The position numbers and the translations under genes were made by a program. From positions 62,001 to 126,000 of the forward strand of contig NZ_WJPP01000001.1 of the NCBI RefSeq assembly GCF_009649225.1: a DNA stretch of 64,000 bases, given 5' to 3'. Source of the stretch: Spiribacter salilacus (lineage in GTDB: Bacteria; Pseudomonadota; Gammaproteobacteria; Nitrococcales; Nitrococcaceae). Shown piece by piece: positions 8,440-16,849 of the stretch; positions within the stretch are counted from its first letter, which is position 1, and the number at the start of each line of letters is the position of its first letter. The notes under the pieces are model-generated. The model was not told where the DNA came from. It did no database searches and worked only from the letters and a program-made list of their open reading frames with translations.

Positions 8440-9660
8440 ATGACCATGCAAAAAAAACTGGCTCGTGCCTTGCTGCCTGCAGCGTTCGCTGTGGCGGCCA
8501 GCACAAGTGTTATCAGTACCGCAAGTGCCGATGAGGTAAAGTTCGGTGCTCTGTATCCACTGAGTGGTCCGCTTGCCTTATTGGGCGAGGAGAGCTTCCG
8601 TGGTCTTGAGATTGCGGTTGAAGAGATTAATGCCAATGGCGGCGTGCAGGGCATGCAAATTGTGCTTGAGGGCGGCGATGCTGTTGACCAAAACCAGGCG
8701 ATTGGTGAGGCACGGCGTTTGATTTCCCGTGAAAACGTCGAAGCGATCTTCGGCACATATGCATCGTCTCGTTCGATTGCTGCAAGTCAGGTGACTGAGT
8801 TAGCCGGCGTACCTTACTTTGAGTTAGGCGCTGTTGCTCACGAAATCACCAATCGTGGCTTTGAGAACATGTATCGGACCAACCCAACCGCACGTCATAT
8901 GGCCCGCACGCATATCGACATGATTTTGGAAGCCGTTGCACCGGCGTTGGGTCGTGATGCGGCTGATCTGCGGATTGGCATTATCCATGAAGACTCCAAC
9001 TACGGCAGTTCTGTTGCTAGCTTTCAGGAGCTGTATGGTGAAGAGGCTGGTTTAAACATTGTGATGGTTGAGGGTTATCCCGCCACCAATGTTGATATGT
9101 CTTCCATTGTTTTGCGTCTTCGTGAGCGTGATGTCGATATCGTGATGCAGACCTCTTACCAGGACGACAGCATTTTGTTCTTGCGTCAGGCCAACGAGCG
9201 TGGCTTTGAGCCATCAGCCATTATCGGTGGCGGTGGTGGCTACTCGATGATGCCAACTGCTGAGGCGGTCGGGTTTGATGTTATCGAGGGTGTGCTAAAT
9301 GCCGACTTCACGCAATACGCGGTAAACGAGGGTTTTGCTGTTGGTGTGGATGAGTTCGTCGAAGCCTATCGGGCTAAGTACGGTTCTGATCCTCGTTCAG
9401 GGCATTCCTTGAATAACTACGCGGGCGCCAAGATAGTTCTCGAAGCGTTAGATCAGGTGGAAGGTTTTACGCCGGAAACCATTCGCGAAGCGCTAATGGC
9501 GGTTGATATTCCTGCTGGCACCACAGCTGTGGGTTATGGCGCCAAGTTTGCCGAGAATGGCCAAAACGATGCGGCATTTATGATGGGCATGCAGTGGCGT
9601 GATGGTGAGCTGATTACGGTGTACCCACCGGACGCAGCAGTTGCTGATTTGGAGCTCTAA
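8440..9660 (+). CDS. ABC transporter substrate-binding protein, Liv/amide type
   Basis: 406 aa from ATG 8440, preceded by AGGAGAG at 8428-8434. An upstream in-frame start inside the ThDP gene is rejected because it would bury the signal peptide. Residues 1-30 are a Sec signal ending ASA before DEVKF. The mature part is a type I periplasmic-binding fold (FGALYPLSGPLALLGEE, then GTYASSRSIAASQV), as in LivK, urea and amide receptors. It captures the pathway substrate in the periplasm. It is followed by a stable hairpin and then the permease genes. The ligand class cannot be read from the sequence. Confidence 0.9.
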   Translation: MTMQKKLARALLPAAFAVAASTSVISTASADEVKFGALYPLSGPLALLGEESFRGLEIAVEEINANGGVQGMQIVLEGGDAVDQNQAIGEARRLISRENVEAIFGTYASSRSIAASQVTELAGVPYFELGAVAHEITNRGFENMYRTNPTARHMARTHIDMILEAVAPALGRDAADLRIGIIHEDSNYGSSVASFQELYGEEAGLNIVMVEGYPATNVDMSSIVLRLRERDVDIVMQTSYQDDSILFLRQANERGFEPSAIIGGGGGYSMMPTAEAVGFDVIEGVLNADFTQYAVNEGFAVGVDEFVEAYRAKYGSDPRSGHSLNNYAGAKIVLEALDQVEGFTPETIREALMAVDIPAGTTAVGYGAKFAENGQNDAAFMMGMQWRDGELITVYPPDAAVADLEL

Positions 9661-9681
9661 GTTTAGAGCTTTAGCAAAGAA

Positions 9682-9710
9682 AGTGGCGGGTCGCGTTAGC
9701 GCCCGCCACT
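9682..9710 (+). terminator. intergenic hairpin after the binding-protein gene
   Basis: A perfect 9-bp repeat AGTGGCGGG (9682-9690) / CCCGCCACT (9702-9710) encloses a further CGC-GTTA-GCG stem. There is no U run after it. This fits a 3' hairpin that protects the binding-protein mRNA and lowers expression of the downstream permease genes, as known from malE-type operons. Confidence 0.6.
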
Positions 9711-9747
9711 TATCCAGCGGTCAATCTGACATGGGGTTTAACTAGCC

Positions 9748-10629
9748 ATGGATCTGATTTTTACAAATTTAGTCAACGGCCTAATGCTTGGCGCTCTTTA
9801 CGCCATCGTTAGTGTGGGTCTGACGCTTGTCTTTGGAATTGTCAAAGTTATCAACTTCGCGCACGGCGAGTTTTTAATGGTGGCGATGTTTCTCGTCTTC
9901 TTTGCCACGGCTTATTTTGGCGTGCACCCCTATGTCACTTTAGTCGTCGTGTTACCCCTTATTTTCGGATTAGGCATGCTTGTGCAGCGAGTATTAATTG
10001 AGCCGCTGCAGGATTCAGACGAGCACATCATGATTTTTGCCACGGTGGGCTTATCTATCGCCATGATCAATCTGATGCTCATGCTTTTTGGCCCTGACAT
10101 CTACAGCACGCCATCTTCAGGTTTACGCACCGTGGTCGATATGGGCCCGGCCATGTTTCTAACGGGTCAGCTGAACATCTTAATTGCGGCGATTGCGCTG
10201 GTAGGTGGTATTCACCTGTTTTTGACGCGCACGCAATTAGGCAGAGCAATTCGTGCTACGGGGCAAAACCGCGCGGCCGCTCAGCTGATGGGCATTAATG
10301 TCTCTTGGGTGTACATGGTCACGTTTGGTATTGGCGTGTCTTGTGTTGGTTTGGCAGCCGTGCTGATTGCACCGCTTTATCCAACCTCACCGGAGGTAGG
10401 GCAGTATTTTGTGTTGCTCTCATTTGTTGTGGTGGTCATGGGTGGTTTAGGGAGCATTTCAGGTGCGCTTTTAGCTGCAATGATTATCGGCATAGTTGAT
10501 GCGTTTGCGGGTTTTTATCTTGGTGCCAATGTGAAGGATCTCGTGGTTTTCGGGATTTTCTTGCTGGTACTTATTTTCCGCCCACAGGGATTGTTTGGCG
10601 GCGCACGCAATATGTCCCATGTCTCCTAG
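9748..10629 (+). CDS. livH: branched-chain amino-acid type ABC permease, LivH family
   Basis: 293-aa integral membrane protein with about eight hydrophobic segments. The LivH hallmarks are visible: an N-terminal NGLMLGALYAIVSVGLTLVFG, then INFAHGEFLM, the cytoplasmic coupling loop TQLGRAIRATGQNRAAAQLMGI, and a C-terminal VFGIFLLVLIFRPQGLFG. It forms the transmembrane pore with the LivM part of the next gene. It lies 87 nt after the binding-protein gene, with a hairpin between them. Confidence 0.93.
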   Translation: MDLIFTNLVNGLMLGALYAIVSVGLTLVFGIVKVINFAHGEFLMVAMFLVFFATAYFGVHPYVTLVVVLPLIFGLGMLVQRVLIEPLQDSDEHIMIFATVGLSIAMINLMLMLFGPDIYSTPSSGLRTVVDMGPAMFLTGQLNILIAAIALVGGIHLFLTRTQLGRAIRATGQNRAAAQLMGINVSWVYMVTFGIGVSCVGLAAVLIAPLYPTSPEVGQYFVLLSFVVVVMGGLGSISGALLAAMIIGIVDAFAGFYLGANVKDLVVFGIFLLVLIFRPQGLFGGARNMSHVS

Positions 10630-10663
10630 TCGGAGCCGGTCTGTTTGTCGGAGTACATAACTG

Positions 10664-12523
10664 ATGTCAAGCAATCAAACGTCACCAACAACGCCAGCGG
10701 TCCTCCGATTCTTCGGAGTGGATAATTCCGCTGATAAGCGAGGAGCACTTTATATATTTGTGCTGCTTGCCGCGTTATTAGTTACCCCTATCGTGGTGGG
10801 GAACGATTTTGTTTACCACGTGTTTATTACGATTTGTCTGTTCGCCGGTCTATCCACGGCCTGGAATATTGTCGGTGGTTACGCTGGCCAGCTCTCGCTG
10901 GGCCATGCGATGTATTACGGCATTGGTGCCTATACCGGCATGATTTTGGTGAATGCCGGTATCACCCCCTGGATTGGCATGTTTGTAGGGGCGGCCGTTT
11001 CTGCCGTTGTTGCAGCATTAATTGCCTATCCATGCTTCCGGCTTAAAGGCCCTTTCTATGCGCTGGCTTCGATTGCCTTTTTAGAGGTCTTTCATGTGTT
11101 AGCTATCGAAATGAAATGGCTAACGGGCGGCGCCACGGGGAAGATGATTCCCCTTCAGGTGGGCTGGGAGTGGATGATATTCCAGGATCGGCTACCCTCG
11201 TTGCTCATTGCCTTTGGCATGCTGTGTTTCGTGTTAGCGATCGCCCAGGTAATTCGTCATCGGCGGATGGGCTTTTACCTTATTGCAACGCGTGAGCGTG
11301 AATCCGCTGCTAAGGCTGCGGGTATTCCAACGGTTAAAGTGCGCATTTATGCGGCCGCTATGTCGGGTGCATTAGTATCAATGCTGGGTACATTCCATGC
11401 CATGTACTTAACCTTTATTGAGCCAGATTCAGCATTCGATCTCATCTTTTCGATTCAGATTGTGCTCTTTGCGCTGGTCGGTGGGATCGGTACGGTCTTT
11501 GGGCCACTGCTAGGCGCCATTTTGTTAGTGCCCATTACCGAGATCTCTCGCGGATTGCTGGGGGCCTCTGCGCTCGGTTTGCATGGCTTTGTTTACGGCG
11601 TGATCCTCATGCTGGTGGTGGTGTTTATGCCAGATGGGGTGGTAAGCCTGCTACCCAAACGGGCCCGTAAGGCGCTTGACCCCGAGCAGTTTGATGACAC
11701 AACAGGGCAACCTATTGGCGACACCGAGCTGGACGCGCCGCAGCTTGATCCCATTCAGACAAAAGCCCGTCCACCATTAGGTGATGAGGTACTGAAGGTT
11801 GATGATCTAGTTAAAAACTTTGGCGGGTTGAAAGTGACTCAGCACGTCAACATTAGCCTGCGACAGGGTGAGGTGCTGGGCATCATCGGCCCTAACGGTG
11901 CCGGTAAGACCACGCTGTTCAACATGCTCTCGGGCTTTCTGGAAGCAGATAGTGGCTCGGTAGTGGTGATGGGGCCCGATGGTAAGCCACATACACCCAA
12001 GGGCGTTGCTGACTTTGTGAGCCTTGGGGTTGGGCGAACTTTCCAAATCGTACAACCGTTTGCTGCCATGACGGTCGAAGAAAATATTATGGTGGGCGCG
12101 TTTTATCACCACCCTGATGTGGATTCGGCTCGCCGTGTTGCCGGAGAAATTGCCACTGAGCTTGGCCTTGGCCGATTCTTGCATGAAGAGGCAAAGAACT
12201 TGCCTATTGGCGGGTTGAAGCGTCTTGAAGTGGCTCGAGTAATGGCAATGCGTCCGCGTATTTTGTTGCTTGATGAAGTGATGGCGGGCATTAACCCGTC
12301 TGATTTGGTCGAAGCCATTCGGCTGATCAAAGCGATTCGTGACACGGGTGTCTCGATTATTGCCATCGAGCATGTGATGCGGGCCATCATGGATCTGTCT
12401 GATCGGGTTATCGTTATTAACTCAGGTGCTGTTATTTCTGAGGGCGATCCTGAATCAGTGGTACGTGATGAGGCGGTAATTGAAGCCTATCTTGGTAAGG
12501 AGGCGGGCAATGCTGAAGCTTAA
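10664..12523 (+). CDS. fused ABC permease (LivM) and ATPase (LivG)
   Basis: 619 aa combining two subunits that are usually separate. Residues about 25-340 are a LivM permease (GYAGQLSLGHAMYYGIGAY; coupling loop RERESAAKAAGI). After a hydrophilic linker, residues about 370-619 are a LivG ATPase. Walker A GPNGAGKTT is near residue 410, the ABC signature is at about 512 (PIGGLKRLEVAR) and Walker B is near 536. The signature lacks the usual Ser/Tyr-Gly-Gln wording and Walker B reads LLLDEV instead of DEP. The reading frame runs unbroken through the joint, so this is a real fusion and not two genes. It overlaps livF by 14 nt. Confidence 0.9.
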   Translation: MSSNQTSPTTPAVLRFFGVDNSADKRGALYIFVLLAALLVTPIVVGNDFVYHVFITICLFAGLSTAWNIVGGYAGQLSLGHAMYYGIGAYTGMILVNAGITPWIGMFVGAAVSAVVAALIAYPCFRLKGPFYALASIAFLEVFHVLAIEMKWLTGGATGKMIPLQVGWEWMIFQDRLPSLLIAFGMLCFVLAIAQVIRHRRMGFYLIATRERESAAKAAGIPTVKVRIYAAAMSGALVSMLGTFHAMYLTFIEPDSAFDLIFSIQIVLFALVGGIGTVFGPLLGAILLVPITEISRGLLGASALGLHGFVYGVILMLVVVFMPDGVVSLLPKRARKALDPEQFDDTTGQPIGDTELDAPQLDPIQTKARPPLGDEVLKVDDLVKNFGGLKVTQHVNISLRQGEVLGIIGPNGAGKTTLFNMLSGFLEADSGSVVVMGPDGKPHTPKGVADFVSLGVGRTFQIVQPFAAMTVEENIMVGAFYHHPDVDSARRVAGEIATELGLGRFLHEEAKNLPIGGLKRLEVARVMAMRPRILLLDEVMAGINPSDLVEAIRLIKAIRDTGVSIIAIEHVMRAIMDLSDRVIVINSGAVISEGDPESVVRDEAVIEAYLGKEAGNAEA

Positions 12524-13214
12524 TAATGTGACGGCGGGCTACGGCTCTACAACGATTCTTCACGGTATCTCTTTAGATGTTAATGAAGGCGAGATCGTGA
12601 CAATTGTTGGGGGTAATGGGGCTGGAAAAAGCACTACGCTTCGAACCATCTCATCGCTAATTAACCCCACGAGTGGCTCGATCGAGTTTGAGGGGCGTGA
12701 CATCACCAAGATGGCTGCGCACAAGGTGGTTGAGCTCGGTATCACCATGGTGCCCGAGGCACGGCAGCTATTTCCCGAGATGACGGTTTTAGAGAACCTG
12801 CAAATGGGGTCCTTCACTAAGGTGGCCCGGCCTCGGTACAAAGAAAAGCTAGATGAGGTTTTGACGCTTTTCCCAAGAGTAGCCGAGCGGTTAAGCCAAG
12901 AAGCACAATCGTTATCGGGCGGTGAGCAGCAGATGGTAGCCATTGCCCGTGGAATGATGTCTTGCCCCAAGCTGATGCTGTTTGATGAGCCATCTCTGGG
13001 CCTTGCTCCGATTGTTGTAACGCAGGTGTTTGATGTAGTGAAGAAAATTGCAGCAAGTGGCACCACGGTGCTCATTGTTGAGCAAAACGTATTCCAAACA
13101 CTGCAAATTGCAGATCGCGGGTATGTGATTGAAAATGGCGAAATTAGTATGAATGGCCCGGCGCAGGAGCTAATGGGTAATGACCACATCCGCAAAGCGT
13201 ATTTGGGAATCTAA
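12510..13214 (+). CDS. livF: ABC transporter ATP-binding protein, LivF family
   Basis: 234 aa from ATG 12510, preceded by AAGGAGG and lying 14 nt inside the fused upstream gene. Canonical motifs are intact: Walker A GGNGAGKSTT, signature LSGGEQQM, Walker B LMLFDEPSLGLAP, and the H-loop replaced by the usual LivF VEQN. It is the second ATPase of the importer and should heterodimerise with the LivG half of the fusion. A second SDR gene follows after 3 nt. Confidence 0.94.
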   Translation: MLKLNNVTAGYGSTTILHGISLDVNEGEIVTIVGGNGAGKSTTLRTISSLINPTSGSIEFEGRDITKMAAHKVVELGITMVPEARQLFPEMTVLENLQMGSFTKVARPRYKEKLDEVLTLFPRVAERLSQEAQSLSGGEQQMVAIARGMMSCPKLMLFDEPSLGLAPIVVTQVFDVVKKIAASGTTVLIVEQNVFQTLQIADRGYVIENGEISMNGPAQELMGNDHIRKAYLGI

Positions 13215-13217
13215 GTT

Positions 13218-13985
13218 ATGCAGACGGCAAAACAGGTTCTCGTGACGGGGTCGGGTGCTGGCATTGGCCGTGCGATTGCGCACGGCCTTGCCCAGCGCGG
13301 GGCAGCTGTGGCTGTTCTTGATTGGTCAGCAGAGGCGGCTGAGCAGGTTGTTGCCGAAATCAAGCGTGATGCCCCCGATGTGCCTGCGGTGGCGCTCTGC
13401 GCTGATGTTTCGGATTTTGATGCGATATCTGAGGCTATTGATCAAGCCGAAGCGGTGTTAGGTGGCTCTTTCGATGGCTTGGTCAATAACGCAGGTATAT
13501 CACCAAAGCACAATGGTCGTGCCCATGGGATTTGGGAGATGGATCCCGCCGAATGGCAGAAAGTGGTTGGCGTTAATTTGACCGGCGCTTTTAACACCAT
13601 TCGAAAGCTAAGCCCGGCTATGCGAAAAGCGGGCGCGGGCGCCATCGTGAATATGTCATCAGTGGCCGGTAAAACCTATTCGCCAATTGTTGCCTGTCAC
13701 TATGCGGCCACCAAGTCTGCGCTCATTGGGTTTACCAAACACCTTGCCGCCGAGCTTGGCCCCAGCAACATTCGAGTCAATGCCATTGCACCAGGCCGTA
13801 TAGAAACACCCATGGTTTTGGCCGTGGGTGAGGCTGTGAACGCAGAGCAGGTAGCAATGACGCCCATGCGGCGTCTTGGCATGCCCTCTGAGGTTGCTGA
13901 TCTGGCAGCGTATTTGTTGTCAGATGAGGCAAGCTTTGTCACGGGGCAGACGGTAGACGTGGCCGGTGGGCTTTATATGACGTGA
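13218..13985 (+). CDS. SDR family oxidoreductase (second of the island)
   Basis: 255 aa, start ATG 13218, 3 nt after livF. Cofactor motif TGSGAGIG at residues 11-18, NNAG, catalytic Ser in NMSSVAG, and YAATKSA for the Tyr/Lys pair. The C-terminus SFVTGQTVDVAGGLYMT is FabG-like. It is probably the last gene of the rightward transport and oxidation operon, since the next gene is convergent 9 nt away. It shares only the family with the SDR at 4899, so the two may act on different hydroxyls of the same substrate. Confidence 0.9.
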   Translation: MQTAKQVLVTGSGAGIGRAIAHGLAQRGAAVAVLDWSAEAAEQVVAEIKRDAPDVPAVALCADVSDFDAISEAIDQAEAVLGGSFDGLVNNAGISPKHNGRAHGIWEMDPAEWQKVVGVNLTGAFNTIRKLSPAMRKAGAGAIVNMSSVAGKTYSPIVACHYAATKSALIGFTKHLAAELGPSNIRVNAIAPGRIETPMVLAVGEAVNAEQVAMTPMRRLGMPSEVADLAAYLLSDEASFVTGQTVDVAGGLYMT

Positions 13986-13994
13986 CTCCGGACT

Positions 13995-15098
13995 TCAGCG
14001 GATAATGCGCGGCAGTGGTACGGGAATGAATTCGGCGCCTTGGTTGTCGCCATAAGCGTTAAAGGTAACGCTGCCCAGGCTCGTCTGGAGTGTGCCTTGG
14101 TTTAGCATATAACGCTTAGCCGCAGCGGGGGTGGTGTGGCCGCGGGCTACCGCTTGTTCGAGTAGCTCAAGCGCAATAGTGATTTTTACCGCCATCCCAT
14201 TGGGTTGATAGCCGAAGCGGTCGATAAACCGACTGTAAAACGCATCAACGGCCGGCCGCGTCTGTTCAGGTCGATGATGGGTGAATACAGTCACCTTGTC
14301 TTTGGCTGGCCCAATACGATCAAAGATGGCTCCAGAGCTTGCCCACGGCGTGAGATAGATGGGTGCATCTGGATTGATTCGATGAAATAGTTGGGCCAGT
14401 ACACCTATTGCAGCTTGAAAGTCTCCAGCCAGAATGTAGAGGGCGTCATGTGGCTCGCTAATCGCTTGGATATGATCGGCCGTTGAGAAATTAACAAACG
14501 AAAACCGCTCACGCGTGATTGTTTTGCGGTCATCTTTAAGAAATTCTGTGGCAAAGACCTCAAATGCCGGATCGGTATAGGTGGCGTTTTGAGAGTCTTG
14601 GAGCACCAGTAATCGCCGTTCTGGTTGTTCTTTTAGGTGATCGGCAATTGCGGTTTGTTCAGCGCCTAGATCTGGAATGATTCGCAAAATGAAATCATCC
14701 CGGTTCGACATGGCAAGCGTTGTCGACGAGGTGTTGATCATTAATGTGGCATCACTGTTGAAAAGCTCAATGCCATCGACGGCCAAGGATGAGGGCTGCG
14801 TGGTGATAAAAAATGGAATTGATTGTGACTGAGCCTCAACATACAGACCGCGGGCCTGTTCTGAATCAAATTCGTAAAAAAAACCCTGTGGCTTGAGGCG
14901 GGAATTAGGATTTTGTTCTAGGTAAAAGACGGTTGCATCCTGCTCGCTGGGGTCAAACGCGGCCCTTGCACTCAAAGGCGCATCAAACCCCACCAAAACC
15001 GTTTTTTGCGGCTTTACTTGTAGAATGCCTACGGTAACCATCAGAATGATGGCAGCAGCAAATCCTGCCCATACCCAAGTTGATTTCATGGGCATCAT
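13995..15098 (-). CDS. membrane-anchored periplasmic-binding-fold protein (LivK-like)
   Basis: About 364-368 aa depending on start. ATG triplets at 15098, 15095 and 15089 are all possible; a further start at 15131 would overlap the divergent gene and is unlikely. A single hydrophobic segment (WAGFAAAIILMVTVGIL) at the N-terminus lacks a clear cleavage site, so the protein may stay anchored. The body resembles type I periplasmic binding proteins of ABC and receptor systems (FITTQPSSLAV, NTSSTTLAMSN, then YILAGDFQAA). No permease is adjacent and the gene points away from the Liv operon. It may be a sensory or auxiliary binding protein. Confidence 0.7.
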   Translation of the reverse strand: MMPMKSTWVWAGFAAAIILMVTVGILQVKPQKTVLVGFDAPLSARAAFDPSEQDATVFYLEQNPNSRLKPQGFFYEFDSEQARGLYVEAQSQSIPFFITTQPSSLAVDGIELFNSDATLMINTSSTTLAMSNRDDFILRIIPDLGAEQTAIADHLKEQPERRLLVLQDSQNATYTDPAFEVFATEFLKDDRKTITRERFSFVNFSTADHIQAISEPHDALYILAGDFQAAIGVLAQLFHRINPDAPIYLTPWASSGAIFDRIGPAKDKVTVFTHHRPEQTRPAVDAFYSRFIDRFGYQPNGMAVKITIALELLEQAVARGHTTPAAAKRYMLNQGTLQTSLGSVTFNAYGDNQGAEFIPVPLPRIIR

Positions 15099-15120
15099 TA
15101 AATAGAAACCGAGGCACACA

Positions 15121-16425
15121 GTGGATCGCATAAATGAAGTAGTTACCGTGCATCCTCTTCGAGAAGCGCTATTGCATGAGGCGCATGCCCGGCCGTTTGA
15201 AAGTTTAAGCTCACCCTTGCGTGTATCGCACTTGGTTATCCAAACTGGTACCAGTAAGCGTCAAGAAGAGGTGGCTCATATGGCCGCGCTCTCTCAGCAC
15301 TTTGACCGGGCTGAACCCTCTGAAGAAGCGGCTCATTTTATTCTAGAAGCGCCTGATTTTCGGTTACGTTGGGAGCGTCATACTGAATTCTCTACGTACA
15401 CGATTTTTGCTAACGGCGCAGAAGAGTGGCCGTTTTCAAATCCCGCGATTGCGTTATTGCCCGTTGATTGGTTAGGGCAACTGCCCGGAGAGTTGCTTTC
15501 GGCAATGCACGTCACGTTGTTATCAGGCGATGTGTTTGATCAGTCGGGCACTGTGCTTACGGATATCTTGCAACCCGAAAGCTTGGCTGGCAGTTATGCC
15601 GCTGGTGGTGCAGCTAGAGTTTGGACGGACTTTATTGCCGATGAGCAGGGTTATTTACGATTTTTAGTGGCCAACGATGGATTAACCGCCCAGCAAGCAG
15701 GCCGGTTGGTGCAACGGCTCCTGGAGGTGGAAACCTACCGGTTTATGGCATTGCTCGGGTTTCCGTTGGCGCGAGAGCTTGGCCCTGACGTCACCGCAAT
15801 GGAGCGGGAGCTGGGTGCGTTAATGGACCGTCTTGCGACCGTTTCTGAGCTGAGTGAAGAGCGCGATTTACTGGCGGCCCTATCGCAGCTTTCGGCGCGT
15901 GTAGAGCGATTGATGGCAAAAACTAATTTTCGATTTAGTGCGACGGCCGCGTATGGCACTTTGGTACGACGACGTTTAAACGCACTTCGCGAGCAACGTA
16001 TTGAAGGGCTCAGCACCCTCGATGAGTTTATGGAGCGCCGGCTGGCGCCTGCATTGGATACTTGTGTCCATATGGGCGAGCGGCTTGAGCGCGTTTCCCG
16101 TCGCCTCAGCCGAGCCGCTAATTTATTAAGAACACGAGTGGATGTAGCCTTAGAGGCACAAAACCGTGACTTGCTTGATTCTATGAATCGCCGGGCGCGG
16201 CTTCAGCTGCGTCTGCAGCAAACGGTCGAGGGACTGTCGGTGGTGGTGATGAGTTACTACACCGTGTCTTTAATTGGTTATGCGCTGCGGGGGGCAGGAT
16301 CCGCCGGTTGGGTGGTGTCCCCCGAGGTGCTTACGGCACTGAGTATTCCGGTTGTTATTGCCGGCATCGCAATTGGGGTCAGGGTGCTGCGGCGCCGGGC
16401 TACGCGGTCGGATGAGACTGGGTAG
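15121..16425 (+). CDS. DUF3422 family membrane protein
   Basis: 434 aa starting at GTG 15121. It matches the DUF3422 pattern: an N-terminal HPLREALLHEAHARPFE stretch, a long helical central part rich in Leu and Arg (residues about 210-360), and two hydrophobic segments near the C-terminus (about 375-425). It is likely an inner-membrane protein with a large cytosolic N-terminal domain. The function of this family is unknown. It is divergent from the binding-fold protein and converges on the sufE-like gene with a 26-nt overlap. Confidence 0.85.
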   Translation: MDRINEVVTVHPLREALLHEAHARPFESLSSPLRVSHLVIQTGTSKRQEEVAHMAALSQHFDRAEPSEEAAHFILEAPDFRLRWERHTEFSTYTIFANGAEEWPFSNPAIALLPVDWLGQLPGELLSAMHVTLLSGDVFDQSGTVLTDILQPESLAGSYAAGGAARVWTDFIADEQGYLRFLVANDGLTAQQAGRLVQRLLEVETYRFMALLGFPLARELGPDVTAMERELGALMDRLATVSELSEERDLLAALSQLSARVERLMAKTNFRFSATAAYGTLVRRRLNALREQRIEGLSTLDEFMERRLAPALDTCVHMGERLERVSRRLSRAANLLRTRVDVALEAQNRDLLDSMNRRARLQLRLQQTVEGLSVVVMSYYTVSLIGYALRGAGSAGWVVSPEVLTALSIPVVIAGIAIGVRVLRRRATRSDETG

Positions 16426-16825
16426 CTTGTGCTTCAGCTCGCATTCGCTTAACCATGGCTACAAAGCCATCACGCCGGTTAGGCGTAAGCTGCTGCGCCA
16501 GGCCGAGTTCGTTAAACAACGACTCGATATCCATATCAAGAATTTCTTGAGCCGTTTTGCCGGAGTAGGCCTCTAGTAGAATCGCGACAAGACCTTTAAC
16601 AATAAAGGCATCGCTATCTGCTTGGAACTCAATGCGAGGTGGTTGATCGTCTGTGACATGAGTGAGCAGCCAGACGTTGCTGGTGCAGCCTTCTACACGA
16701 TTGTCTTCAGTGCGAGCGGCGTCTGGAAACTCCGGAAGCTTGCGACCCAGATCGATCAGGAGGCTATAACGATCCTCCCAGTCATCGAGCATCTCAAAGG
16801 TATCGGCTATGCGCTGTAAATCCAT
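16400..16825 (-). CDS. SufE family cysteine desulfurase sulfur acceptor
   Basis: 141 aa with the SufE/CsdE pattern: the helical start DTFEMLDDWEDRYSLLIDLG, then the sulfur-accepting cysteine Cys47 in RVEGCTSNVW, and the C-terminal VKGLVAILLEAYSGKTAQEIL. Members take persulfide sulfur from SufS or CsdA during Fe-S cluster assembly. No suf operon is in the window, so this could be a stand-alone SufE or CsdE. The 3' end overlaps the DUF3422 gene by 26 nt. Confidence 0.9.
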   Translation of the reverse strand: MDLQRIADTFEMLDDWEDRYSLLIDLGRKLPEFPDAARTEDNRVEGCTSNVWLLTHVTDDQPPRIEFQADSDAFIVKGLVAILLEAYSGKTAQEILDMDIESLFNELGLAQQLTPNRRDGFVAMVKRMRAEAQATQSHPTA

Positions 16826-16849
16826 ACCGCTAGATTACCAGAGGTACGT

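Noticed and set aside
12560-13195. A 211-codon open frame antisense to livF, and similar long frames opposite dnaK (37058-37597), bhcA (20003-20500) and the LivG half (11807-12373)
   Set aside because: Low-complexity, Ser/Pro/Arg-rich products with no domains; shadows of strongly coding genes on the other strand.
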